A stretch of DNA of 64,000 nucleotides from Acanthacorydalis orientalis. Lineage: Eukaryota; Arthropoda; Insecta; Megaloptera; Corydalidae. The notes beneath the pieces were generated by a model. It had not been told where the DNA came from. It did not search any database and saw only the letters and a list, made by a program, of their open reading frames with translations. The translations under genes were made by a program, and so were the position numbers. The stretch covers positions 11,271,701 to 11,335,700 of the forward strand of contig CM068314.1 of NCBI GenBank assembly GCA_034766995.1, in the 5' to 3' direction. Shown piece after piece: positions 15,844 to 29,900 of the stretch; position 1 is the first letter of the stretch; each line of letters begins with the position of its first letter.

Positions 15844-18800
15844 ATTAATATTCAGTAAATTGTTATGAAAATTAATGTTAAAAATTACCTGTTGAAGGTA
15901 GAACTTTGAAAGGTTCGTCCGATTCTAAGGGTTCACTAAGTCCTACTTCGTTTCTCGCAAATATACGTATGAGATATTCGTGATTTTCTTGTAAATCTCG
16001 AATGGTAAATTTCTGAGTACCGGCTGGTACTCGTCCAACTTCCATCCACATTGTTTTCTTAATATCTCTTATAGCAATATTGTAACCTAATAGTGGAGAT
16101 CCGCCATCGTGCTCGGGAAGTCCCCATTCAACTACAAGCGCGTTTGGTCCAATGCATCTCATTTCCAGTGGTGCAGTAGGAGGAGATGGTACAGCTGTGA
16201 AAACAGTAGTTTATATTTTGTATAATAATTGTTATTAATATTTCTTATTCAATGATTATTAATGATTGTTGATTAAGTATAAGACAATCTTAAAATTAGT
16301 TATACATACTTGCAAATTTCGATAAAGATACTGATTCTGTGCTGGCAGGTGTACTTAAACCGATTGAATTTTCTGCATATATTCTGAACATAAATTCAGA
16401 TTTTTCTTTAAGGTTTTCAATACAATATTGATGAACATTAGGTTCTAGCGTCACTACTTTTTCCCATTTGAGGCTAGATGCCAGTTTCTTTTCAATTATG
16501 TAACCTGTAAGTTCTGTTCCTCCTGTACTGTCTGGTGGACCCCATTGTACTGTAGCACTTCGACTACTGATTGCAATAACTTTAACATTCGTTGGGCATG
16601 ATGGTGGTGCTGGGAATGATAATTTTGGTTAAATGTTAATGTACAAAATAATACTTTTTCTTATCATGGTTAACTTACCAATACTAATAGTTTTAGTTGT
16701 TGGAAAAATGCCTAGTAAAGCGTACATTGCACTGTCACTCAATTCTTTCTCTGTGCGAATTAATAAAGCAAAAGCAAATTAATTAGTTATTAGTTTTTGA
16801 GAATAATTTTAATGTTATAATATTAATGAAGCAACAAAGGAAAAAAGCGTGCTTTTTTTAAAAAAAATAATATAAATGAATTAAACAAAGTTATCTAGCC
16901 CTTTTTATTAAAAATAAAGTTTTAATAAAAATAATTATTTAAAAATATCAGTAATTAAAAGCAATATGACTGTAATTTAGAGATTGTAATTTGTATTAGC
17001 AAATAAAAAGAATAATAAAAAAATATACGGAGAATAATTAATATAGTACAAAGCATTAACTAAAATCTTTTTTTGATTTAAGCAAACTGTGTTAATAAGT
17101 AAAAAAAAAACGTAAACGTTTTTTATAGATACAAATATGTGATTACTAAAATATTATATTTTAACTTTATAATATTTTAAAAATTTAAAATAAAATACTG
17201 TCAAATTGAGATTGTGTAAATTTGATGTTACAAGCTTTGTTGATTTAATTTTTAAATTTGGATCGTAGTTATGGTTTTATCACTTATTTATAACTAAAAA
17301 GAGTTTATTGTGAAATTAAAGAAATAATAAATATTTAATTTTTGTTTAATAATTTTGTATAAATTGCTGTTATTTTTTTATTAATAGATAAAACCATAAA
17401 TATATTTTATATTTAGTGTAAGTCAGCATTGTGACCTGTATATAATAAACGTTATGTAAAAAAATGTTTTAAAAATTACAGTTTTATACATACTTATTCT
17501 TTGCCCTGTTGTGACTTTTTCTTCAGGAATATAAGGATCGCTTGTGCCTTTTGAATTTCTTGCCGTTATTTTGAAATTATATCCTGTATTATCTTTCAAT
17601 TCGGATACAAGTATATGAGTGATATCTCCTTTCGTACTGCCAACTTTTTTCCATATCTTCTTGTCAGCTTCCTTAATTTCAACAATGTATTCGATGATTT
17701 TCGAACCGCCGTCTGTTGCAGAGGGTTGCCATTTCATTGTGAATGAAGTTCTTGTCATGCCAGAAATTTCTAATGGACCTTGTGGTGGTGACGGTTTGCC
17801 TGTAAATATTTATTTTTGATTAAAAATAGGTTTTATTACTTTCATATTGTTTTTTGAATAACACGATTTTCTGATCATATTTTCATATAATTTTATTGTT
17901 TAATAATAAGTTTAATGTTTTTAATAGTTATTTTTTATCGTTCGATAACTTACGAACGCAATATTCATTTCTTATATTATGGAAAGAAATTGACTGTTTA
18001 ATAAAAAGAATGGAAGAGTTTAATTGTTAAAATTAAGTACAGAAACATTTTTTATTGTCTATATATTAAGTTAATGATATTTTTATTGAATTGGAAAGAA
18101 AAATATACTTTAAAAAATATTAATAAAAAATACCATCGATTGAACATCATAGTTGTATCATAAAACTTGAATTCTATAATTTAATAATAGTTTTTGTTTA
18201 AATTTTAAAAGATAATAGAAACTAACCCGAATCGGTTCTGACTGTAACTGGGTCACTTTCAAGTGGATCTGAAGTTCCAACCGGATTTTGGGCAAATACT
18301 CTGAATATATATTGCGAATCTTCACGTAATCGTTGGATGCAATAAGATCTGACATCTTTTTCGACATCTGCAACTTTAGTCCATATTTTTTTAGCTTTTT
18401 CATATTTTTCAATAGAATATTTTGAGAGTTCAATGCCACCGTCGTCTAATGGTGGTTTCCATGTAATTGTTACTGATTCCTTTTCTACTTCTTTCAGTTG
18501 AATAGGGCCTTCGGGTTTGCTAGGTTTATCTAGAAAGAAAAATTTTTGGATTATTTTAATAATCAGAAATAGTTTGCGTGAACGTAACAACTTTACAACA
18601 TTGAATATCTAACGATAGTAATATATTTGAAGGAATTAGTGATTATGATTTTGAACATTATGAAATGTTAAAACAACTGTAGAGGAATGTTAATATTTAA
18701 AAGAATCAAATTGAATGTATATAATGTAAATCTATATTAAAAAGTGTATTTTTTGCCTACTTATTATATCGAAGTTTGATAATTTTTCAAATTATAAATT

Positions 18801-21800
18801 TTTAAGAAAATATAAATGGCATTTTTTAATATATACATAAAATTTCATAATTGAAATGTTTTGAAGAATATTTGTGTACTTATTATTTAGATACAATTTT
18901 TAGAGCATGCATGTACAAATCTGTTATATGTAACGACACAGTTTGCACAGGGAGTGTTTTACCGATGATAATTCCTTCAATGGAAGTTGATTTCCTTCTA
19001 CGTTCTGTATCATCTGTTAAAATTAATAATCATAATGAATTTATTAAATATGAATGTTATTATGATTAACGCTTATTTGTTTATTTTCTAAACTGAAATT
19101 CAATTCTTACCAATGACTTGCAGTTTCAAAACTTTCTTCGTTGATCCTGCTTTATTACTCGCTGTGACAGTAAATTCACCCGCATCCTCTCTGGCCAATG
19201 AATTAATACATATTGTCGTCGTAGATTCATCAGTAATTATTGTACATCTCTTGTTTGATGTTAATGGCTGATCATTACTGAACCATTTTATTTCTGGTTT
19301 GGGATATCCAAAATATTTGATGGTAACTTTCCATTCGGTAGTTACAGTTAATTTTTGTGTTGTTTCTGATTCATCGACTTCAAGAGTGGGCTGTTCTTGT
19401 ATTGTAACAACACAAGACGTTTCTGATTTACCTCCTTCATTACTTGCCATACACTTATAACTACCGGCAATGGTTTCTGATGTTTCCTTAACTGTATATT
19501 TTGCTAAACGGCTTTCATAAGACAGATGTTCACTGGTAAATGTTTTACCATCTTTGAACCATTTGACTTCAGGTACTGGAATGCCGCCTACTACACACGA
19601 TAATGTTAATGGTTTTTTAAGACCTATAGTAATATTTTCCAATCCTTTCTGTATTGTGGATGGTTCTGATTTGATTGGTTTTATTATTTTAATATATGAG
19701 GTGCTGTCAGACGGTTCACTGGGTCCTACTTCATTAACAGCTGTAACTCTAAAGGTGTATTCGTTATTTTGTTTCAGATTACTGATTTTGTAAGTAGTCT
19801 CTTTAATTGTTTCTGTTGTTTTGGTCCATGTCTGAACAGTTTTATCATGATATTCAATGTAATAATGAGTAATTGGTGAATTACCATCCTTTTCAGGCGG
19901 TGTCCAGTGAAGTGTAATCGAATTGTCCGTTACTTCAACTGCCTTTGGCATACCAGGTTTGGATGGTGGTACTAGAAAACAAAATTATTTAGGTAAAGAT
20001 TATATATATGTATATATATATATGTATATATATATATATAGTTAAAAAAAAATAAAGAGATTTTTTTGAAACACACCCATAATAATAAGAGTCATATCAG
20101 CAGAAGCTTCTCCACAATTGTTCTTTAACTTAATAGTATAGTTTCCTTCATCTGTTTCAATTAGTTTTTTAATAGTTAGTGAAGCGAATTCATCCTGGAT
20201 CACTGGTTCGGTACGATTTGATTTTATGATTACTTTGCCGTTTACAAACCATTCATCCTTGGGTTTAACTGTTGCTTCATACTTAGCTGTAAATGTAACG
20301 TCTTCTCCTTTTTTAATTTTGTAAACTTTTTGAAGGTCGTCGAGATTGAATTTCGGCAATGTTTCTACAACTGTGGTTAAAGATAATGATGAATAAAGAT
20401 ATTTTACTCTTTTATGTAAAATATATGTGATTTTTATTTTACTATGAACTTGAGTTTATTATTGGACAATTGTACATCTTATCAGTAAAAATGTTTTCAA
20501 CTTTTGTATAAATATTAATTATAATTGCAATGAGTAAGTTGTTTTAAAACTTTAAATATAATTTAAATTGTAATAAATTATATATCTGGATAAATGCATT
20601 GTTTAATTTATTTTATTTTTATATTAAAAAATATCAAATTTTTAACTTTTTGTAATAAAGTTTAAGAATTTTAAATAAAATTCATTTTTATTATATAAAT
20701 GCCCTTACTTTCAACTTGTAGTTTGGAGGATGTCATGAGATCGGAAACAACACATTTAAATACCGCTTGATCATCTCGTGTTACATTTCTGACAATTAAT
20801 TTTCTCATACGGTTATCAGACAGAATAGTGTACTTGGTGGATTCTTTAATAGGTTCATTACCCTTGTACCAGGTCACTTCTGCTTCACGTCTTGAAATTT
20901 CTACTACAAATAATGCGTCTGTATTTAATGGAACAGTTGTAATTTCTGGAAGATATGTTATGAAGTCTAATACTGGTTCATGGACTGTTAATTTAGCTGT
21001 CGATTTTTGTTCTCCGACCTATAAAATAAAAAAAAAAATAGTGCAATAAATATAAAAACTGTAAAATATTTTTTTTTATCATATATATATATATATATAT
21101 AGATAAAAGTACACACCTGGCAAGAATATATTCCAGCATCTTCTGGTTCTGTATTGTAAATTTTCAACTTTTGTCGTTTTCCATCGATGGATAATTGTAC
21201 ATGATCAGAGAATTGCAATTCTTTACCATCTTTGAACCAACGCACAAGCGCATCACCTTTAGTTAATTCTATTTCAAACATAGCTTTCTCGCCTTGCATT
21301 ATTGTTTGATCATTCATTTTCGTAATAATTTCAGGCGGTAATTCAATGACTGTCATTTCAGCAGAACACTCTTGATCTTGCAATGAACATGTGTATTCAC
21401 CTTCATCATGAATTGAAACAGATCGAATAAAGAGTTTACGAACATTTCCTTCTTTTTCAACGGTATATTTATCAGTTTTTTCATTAACAGTTTCGCCATC
21501 TTTATGCCATTGAACTTTGGCAGTTTCTGAAGATATTTCTACTTCTAAAACAGCACATTCTCGTTCTTTGATCTCGCAATCTTGTAATTTTCTTACAAAG
21601 AAAGGTTTTGTTTCTTTGACAGTTACAGATGATTCCGTTTTTTGATCTTTGACGGTACATTTATATGTGCCTGTATCTCGTGAGGTTGGTTTCTTAATAA
21701 GCAGTCGATGTATGCGTCCTTCTTGAATCAATTCTCTGTGATCCATACCAGATAATGGTTTATCGTTATGATACCATTTTGTCGGTACCGTATGAGATGT

Positions 21801-23833
21801 TTCACATTCTAATGTAAGTGTTTCTGTTTCTTCTACTTCAACTTTTGATTTTAATTTTCTTGTAAATGTGACTTTTTCGACTTCTACAGAAATTCTAGCA
21901 CCGTGGGATGCTTTTCCGATTGGATTACTAGCAACACATTTATAATCTCCAGCGTCTATTTCGGAATTCACTTCAGATATTTTAAGTTCGATATTTTCAC
22001 CATCATATATTTGAGTAACTTTCTTTGATGGAGTAAGTAATTTATTATTTCTTAACCATATGACTTCTGGGACAGGATTTCCTGTGACTTTGGCAGTTAA
22101 ATGGAGAACTCCTTTTTCTGGTACAGTTTGTTCTTGAAACCGTTTAATAAATAAGGGTGGTTCTGGTCTTTGATCTGGACATTCTAAAATGGACAAATGA
22201 GATGAAAATAAATAATTTTCAAATATTTTTTAAATTTGTTTTATACACGCACATACACACACACACGTACATATGTGTGTGTGTGTGTGTGTATGTATAT
22301 ATGTATGAATTTATTCTTTTTTATTTGTATCTAGTCAATGATGTCTACATAAATTAGAATATTGCATAGTTACCTTCAACTATAAGTGTTGCAGTTGTTT
22401 CTGCAGATCCTACAGGATTTGTAGCTTTTACAGTGTATTCAGCTGAGTCTTTATGTGCTGGCTGAATGAGTGTTAAACTATGCGTGTTTCCATCAGATTT
22501 AGTTAAATTTTGTGGAACGGGAGAGTTGTTTTTAAACCATTGTACTTTCGGTGTAGGATTTCCTACAATTTGGGTTGTCATTATGACACTATCTCCTTCT
22601 CGGACAATAGTGTTTTTCAGTGGTTCTAAAATTTGTGGGGGCTCCTTATCTCCAGTTTTCACTTTAAGAACAATATCTAGAGAAGATTCACCTTCACGAT
22701 TTCTAGCTAGAATTGTGTAAGTGCCTTCTTGCGTTTTCTTAACTGTTTGAATTTTAACGACACTGCTGTACATGTGCATGTCAGATTCAGTAACAATAGA
22801 AACGTTTTCTTTGCTGGTAATTTTTCTGTCGTTGTAAAACCAAATAATTTCTGGTTCAGGTATTGCAACCAGTCTGCATTCTAGAACAACATCAGATTTC
22901 TCATTGACATATTGTGCTTTCGGTTTTCGTGAGAATGTTGGAGGAATTCCTTCGAGGATGTCTGCCAGTGAAGATTCTCTTGACATGCTTTTTCTGGATA
23001 TACCGGTTATATCCGATCCATGATCGGAGAGTGGAGCTTCAACAACTAATTCAGTGGTACTAGAAGCAAATCCTGCAATGTTCTTTGCTACGCAAGTGAA
23101 TGTACCGGCGTCTTCAGGAAATACTTCACGGATAATTAATGTTGCTACATTATCTTCATCGAAAAATATTTGAAAATCGGGAGATGGTTTTATAATTGCA
23201 GTTTGTCTGAACCAAGTTATTTGGGGACGTGGTGTGCCTTCAACTTGGCATTCGAATTGCACTGTCGATCCATCTGGTGTATGTATAGGTTGTAGTTTTT
23301 CTATGAATCGTGGTGCAAATGATTTTTCATCAGGCGATGGTTCTGAAAATAAATTAAATATTTTATAGAAATTAATTTTACTTTGCAACTTTTTAAAAAA
23401 ATGATTACTTACTTTCGAAAACAGGTAGTTTGTCAATCTTCTCATTTAATTTCTTCTGAACGTATATTGTATAATTTGTTTCGTCCATTAAATATTGCGC
23501 TGGTACCCATCCTTTCTCTTCAGTTAAATGTTTTTTGACGAACCACCACTCCGAATTTTGATTATTTAACACATACATTTTTTCACCTTCCACTAAATTC
23601 ATAGCCTCATCTGAATCAGCTAAATGAGAACAAATGGAAAAGAGCATGTCACCTTCTTGAATTTCTCTTATTATAGTTTCCTGAAGTTCTTCGTCACTAA
23701 TTTCGCTTTCTTTTTTGATACTAAGTGATGCGGCTTCTATAGTGAAATAGTTTTATATATTAATTAATATGAAATTGAAATGTTTTTATCAACAAAAGTA
23801 TATTAGAGCTGAAGCAAGTAATAATTAGTAAGC

Positions 23834-23896
<63 letters not shown>

Positions 23897-23897
23897 A

Positions 23898-23962
<65 letters not shown>

Positions 23963-26900
23963 AATATATATATGTATTGTATATGTATAAATATTTATTA
24001 ATTTTTGAATCTTATAGACTTAAAAGTCAATAGTGTATTTGTAAGTTCAATCAAAAGAATATGTAAATAAATAAATATTATTTTGTAATGTGTATTTATT
24101 TGTTCATGTAGAAATTTCCATTTATTTTAATTGTCTTACTGACTAGCTCACCAACATGTTATCAGCTGAAGCTTTTGCAGAAATGCATCAAACAATATTA
24201 CAATGTGTATATACAAACCTTCTTCGTATGTGACCTTGGTTATTTTTTTCTTTGGTTTTAATGTAAGAGATTCTTCTTCATATGTTACCTTTGTTGTCGT
24301 TTTCTTAGGCTTCTTAAAACCAATATTAACTTCTTGTTCAATTTCGTCCTGTACTGAGTATATTTGCTTAGTTTTACTTGTCTTACGTTTGAAAGGAAAT
24401 TGGAAACTTTCTTCGATATCATCTTTCTTAGAAGTATCGTCAGGTTCTTCCACATCATATGGAAGCTCTTCAGCGTCACTTCCTTCATCGATAATTTCTT
24501 CTACGATCGGTCCTTCACTTTCAATTTCTTTGATAATTCTTATTGTTTCTTCACCAGTTTCTTCAGAGAAAGTCAAAGGACGTTGTTTTTTAAGTTTAAT
24601 ACTTTCCGACATTGAAATTTCTTCTTCTGCATAAGAATCTAGCTGAATTTTAAATTCTTGTTCGACATCTTCTTTTGTGGTTGTCGATCTTGGTCTAAAT
24701 GTAACATTTTCAACTTCAGTGTACTCTGTTATGTCAGGATGTGAAGGTTTACGAACTTTTTTCAATTTCTTGATAGTTATTTCCTGAGAATGTTCCTCGA
24801 AAGACAATTTCCTCGGTGGAGCTTTCTTTTTTATTGTGAACTCATGAGTGATATCTTCAACTTCTTCAGGAATTTCTTTCTTTATGGTGATTTCTTCATG
24901 TACTTCCTCGGTGGTAGGTTCTTTTGGTTTTCTTTTTTTAATTGTTATTTCTTCGGTTACTTCATCCTCTTTTGTCGGCTTTTCTTCTAAAGGTTTTTTA
25001 ATAGTAATTTCTTCAGATACTTCTTCAGGTTCTAATTTTTTAGGTTTCTTCTTTTTAATGATAACTTTTTCTTCAATTTCTTCATTTGTTTCCGGTGTTT
25101 GTTCGACAACTTTTTTAATTGTTACTTCATCAGAAAATTCTTCAGTTGTTGGTGTTTTGGGTATTTTTTTCTTTATAGTTACTTCTTGAGAAACTTCTTC
25201 TGTTTCTTCAGGTTTTTGTGGTGTTATCTTTTTAATAATAACTTCTTCTGATACTTCTTCAACACTAGGTTTCTTTGGTTTCTTTTTCTTTATTGTTACA
25301 ATTTCATTAACTTCTTCAGTAGGTTCTGGTTCTTGAAGTACAACTTTTTTAATAGTAATTTCTTCAGCTACCTCCTCTACAAGTGGTACCTTCGGTTTCT
25401 TTTTCTTAATCACTATTTTATCTGATACATCTTCAACTGGCTTTGGTTCTTCTGGTATTTGTTTTTTTATTGTTACTTCCTCCTCTACTTCCTCAGAGAT
25501 GATTTTTGCAGGCTTCTTTTTCTTTAAAGTTATCTGTTCTTCTACTACTTCTGGTTCTTGGGGTGTTAATTTTTTAATAGTAACTTCTTCACTAACTTCT
25601 TCCTTGACTGGTTCTTTCGGTTTCTTTTTCTTAATTGTTATTTCTTCTAAAACTTCTTCAATGTCTTCAGTTTTTTGCGGTGTAACTGTTTTCAAAGTAA
25701 TTTCTTCAGAAAATTCTTCTGTCACTGGTTTTTTCGGAACTTTCTTCTTAATTGTTATTTTTTCAGAAATTTCTTCAACTTCTTCTGTTTTTTCAGGAAC
25801 TTTCTTTAAAGTAATTTTCTCAGAGACTTCTTCAATTTCCTCAGGTTTAGGCGCTTTTTTCTTTAATGTTATTTCTGCTTTTACTTCTTCAATTTCTTCA
25901 GGTTTAGGTTCCGTTTTCTTTAATTTTATTTCTGCTTTTACTTCTTCAATTTCTTCAGGTTTAGGTTCCTTTTTCTTTAATTTTATTTCTGCTTTTACTT
26001 CTTCAATTTCTTCAGGTTTAGGTTCCTTTTTCTTTAATTTTATTTCTGCTTTTACTTCTTCAATTTCTTCAGGTTTAGGTTCCTTTTTCTTCAATTTTAT
26101 TTCCGCTTTTACTTCTTCTATTTCTTCAGGTTTTTGGGGTGCCTCCTTTTTGATTACTACTTCTTCTGCGACTTCTTCTGTAATTTGTTTTTTAGGTTTC
26201 TTTTTTATTATAGTTACTTCCTCTTGTACTTCTTCAACACTGACTTTTTCTGGTTCCCGTCTTTTTATTACTACTTCTTGTTCTACTTCATCTGGTTCAG
26301 GAACTTTAGGTTTCTTTAAAATAATTTCTTCAACAACCTCAGTTTTTTCTTCTGGTTCTTTTGGTTTTTTCTTTAATATTATTTCGGGAATCGGCTCCAC
26401 TGGCATTTCTTTTTCATCATTTTTTTCTGTTTCCTCAGTTGGAACATCTTCTGGTTCTTCTTGTGGTGTTGATTTCTTTCTTATTATTTTTTTCTTTTTA
26501 ATTTTTTTATCGTCTACATCGTCTATGATTTTTTTCGGAATTTCCTCTTCGTCGTGTTTCTCTTCAACAGGTTTAGGTTTACCAACAGTTAATTCTTTTT
26601 CTGTTTTCTCTTCTTCAGGTTTTGGTTTATCAAATGGTTTTAGTGTAATTTGTTCTGGTTCTTCTGTCGGTTTATCACGTTGTGGAATTCTAAACATCAC
26701 CTCAGGCTCTTCTTCTGGTTCTGGTTTCTTTGGAACACCTTTTTTCAACGGATACTGTATTACTTCTGGCTCTGGTTTCGGTTTTTCAGGTTTCGGTTTT
26801 TTATCTTTATCATCTTCTGGAACTTCTTTTCCTGGTTTTTCGAGCTCGACAATTTCAAGATCTTCCTTTTCAGGTTCATCTTTTGGTATCTCGTATGGTT

Positions 26901-29900
26901 CAAACGGTTTTAATGTGGGTTCTTTTTTATCTTTTATTTTAGGAATATCTTTTTCTGGAGATTCTGGTTTTTTCTTTTTCGGTTCGGTCTTAACTTCTTC
27001 TTCAACTGGTTTTTCGGGAACTTTTCTAAGTTTGACTGTATCTAATGGTACTTCTTCATCTGGGATTTTACCTTTACCAAGGACAATCTTTTTTGGTTCA
27101 GTTTTTTCTTCTTCCGGTTCTTTCGGTTTTCTTTGATATAATTCTCTATCGTCGAACTTTTCAAGTTCAGCTTTTTTAATTTCATCAAACTCTAAATCGA
27201 CCTTCTCTAATTCAAGAATTTCCTTTTCAACGTCTTTAAGTTTTCTGCGCCTAGTTTTAAGTACTTTTTCTGCCTCTTTAGCATTTCGTGATAAAATTCC
27301 ATTATCTTTAACATCGCGTCTTAAAGTAGTAATTACCGGTGTTTGTTCTCGTTCTTTTTCTGACGGGAACTGAATAAAACGAATATTACTTTTTAATAGG
27401 AATTTCGGAATTTCAACAGTTTTAATTTCTTTTTTAGGTATAATTTTTGCCTTTTTAAGTTTAATTTGAGCAAATTGAGGTGTATCTGATGAAATTTCGC
27501 TTATTTTGGGTTTCGATATTTTTGTCTCTTTTCTTTCTATTTTTATAGGCTGAGGCAATTTTTTAACTTTTTCTGGTAATTTCGGTTTTTCTTCTTCGGG
27601 TTTAAGATCTTCAAGCAAAGTTGGATGTTCTATTTCTTCAGGCTCTGAAATTTTCTCTGCGACCGAATCTGATAAAGGTTTTGATACCTTTTTCTTTATT
27701 TTTATTATTTTTTTAGGTTTTTTCCCAAATTCTAATGTACTTGGAATTTCCTCATCTTCTTCTGATATTCCTTCATCTTCTTCCTTTAAAACAGTATCGG
27801 GATACTTAGCCTCATCAGTTTCTTTTGGTGTTATATCATCTTTTATGTCTTCCGGAATTTTTGGAATAATTTCTTCTGGTTCTTCTATCTTCTCTGCAGG
27901 CGTCTCTTCGGGTTCTTCTTGCGGCGTTGATTTCTTTTTAATTATCTTTTTCTTTTTAATTTTCTTATCGTCTACATCTTCTATGATTTTTTTCGGAATT
28001 TCTTCTTCATCGTGTTTCTCTTCAACAGGTTTAGGTTTACAAACAGTTAATTCTTTTTCTGTTTTCTCTTCTTCAGGTTTTGGTTTATCAAATGGTTTAA
28101 GTTTAATTTGTTCTGGTTCTTCTGTCGGTTTATCACGTTGTGGAATTCTAAACTTGACCTCAGGCTCTTCTTCTGGCTCTGGTTTCTTTGGAACACCTTT
28201 TTTCAACGGATACTGTATTACTTCTGGCTCTGGTTTCGGTTTTTCAAGTTTCGGTTTTTTATCTTTATCATCTTCTGGAACTTCTTTTTCTGGTTTTTCG
28301 AGCTTGACAATTTCAAGATCTTCCTTTTCAGGTTCATCTTTTGGTATTTCGTATGGTTCAAACGGTTTTAATGTGGGTTCTTTTTTATCTTTTGTTTTAG
28401 GAATATCTTTTTCTGGAGATTCCGGTTTTTTCTTTTTCGGTTCGGTTTTAACTTCTTCTTCAACTGTTTTTTCAGGAACTTTTTTAAGTTTGACTGTATC
28501 TAATGGTACTTCTTCATCTGGGATTTTACCTTTACCAAGGACAATCTTTTTTGGTTCAGTTGTTTCTTCTTCCGGTTCTTTTGGCTTTCTTTGATATAAT
28601 TCTCTATCGTCGAACTTTTCGAGTTCTGCTTTTTTAATTTCATCAAACTCTAAATCGACCTTCTCCAATTCAAGAATTTCTTTTTCAACATCTTTAAGTT
28701 TTCTACGCCTAGTTTTAAGTACCTTTTCTGCCTCTTTAGCATTTCTTGATAAAATTCCATTATCTTTAACATCTCGTCTTAAAGTAGTAATTACCGGTGT
28801 CTGTTCTCGTTCTTTTTCTGTTGGAAATTGGATAAAACGAATATTACTCTTCAATAAAAATTTCGGTAACTTTACACTTTTAACTTCTTTCTTTGGAAGA
28901 ACTTTCGCCTTTTTAAGTTTTATTTGTGCAAATTGAGGTGCTTCAGGTTCCGATATTTTTAATTTAGAAACCTGGAGATCTTTTCGTTCTATAGTCATTG
29001 GTTTGGGAAGTTTTTTGATTTTTTCGACTTTTTCTGGCTTTTCTTCTTTTTCTATCGGTTCAAGCTTTTCTTCTTCAATACAAGGTGTTTCTTCATCCTG
29101 AATTTCAGGTTCTTTATCTGTAGGTTTTTTAACTTTCTTTTTTATTTTCTTTGGTAATTCTTGAACAGTTGGTTTTGATGTTTTTAATTCTGATTTGTCT
29201 ATACTTTCCTCTGTTGAAATAATAGAATCTGTAGGTGTTGGTTTTTCTATACCTGTAAATTCATCTGCAAAAATATTAGAATCGGTTTCAGTTACTGTTA
29301 AATGTTTGAGTGTGTCTGATAATGTAACTGTAGGTTTTTGATGTGTAGTATCTTGTTCAATATGATCAAGTGGTTCTGTGGATTCGTATAATTTTGTTTT
29401 TTGTATTTCTAAATGTTCATGTGTGGGTATGAGGGGAAGAGCTTTTTCAGATGGTGTTAATTCGGGTGTAATGTTTTCTGTTACTTCATAATCAGTAGGT
29501 TCAACTATATGTGTGTCAGAAATGTTATCTGTAAGTGGAACCTGAGAGTCTTGTACTTCTTCAGTCAAAGGCTTTTTGGTGATACGTTTTTTTATGATTT
29601 TCTTCTTCGGTTTTCCTTCTTCGATAGTCACCTCGCTTACTTGAACTTCTTCAGGAAGCTCTTCTACAATTACTTCAGCCTTCTCTGGTTTTGTTTCCTC
29701 GAGTTCTAAAGGTTTTATCTCGTCGAGTTTTGGTTTTTCTTCCTCAATTTCAGAGGTTTGAACTGTAACGGTGGTTTCTGGTTTTTTGTCGTCCTCTTGA
29801 ACGGTGGTAATTTCGGTAACTTCTTGTTTGTCTCCGACTTGTTTCTTAATTACGCGTTTCTTGACAATTTTCTTTTTCGGTTTACCTTCTTCGGTAATTA

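Noticed and set aside
25499..28594. Ser/Phe-rich plus-strand frames of 545 and 249 codons
   Set aside because: Antisense shadows of the PEVK exon, where Glu and Lys codons read as Ser and Phe on the opposite strand.
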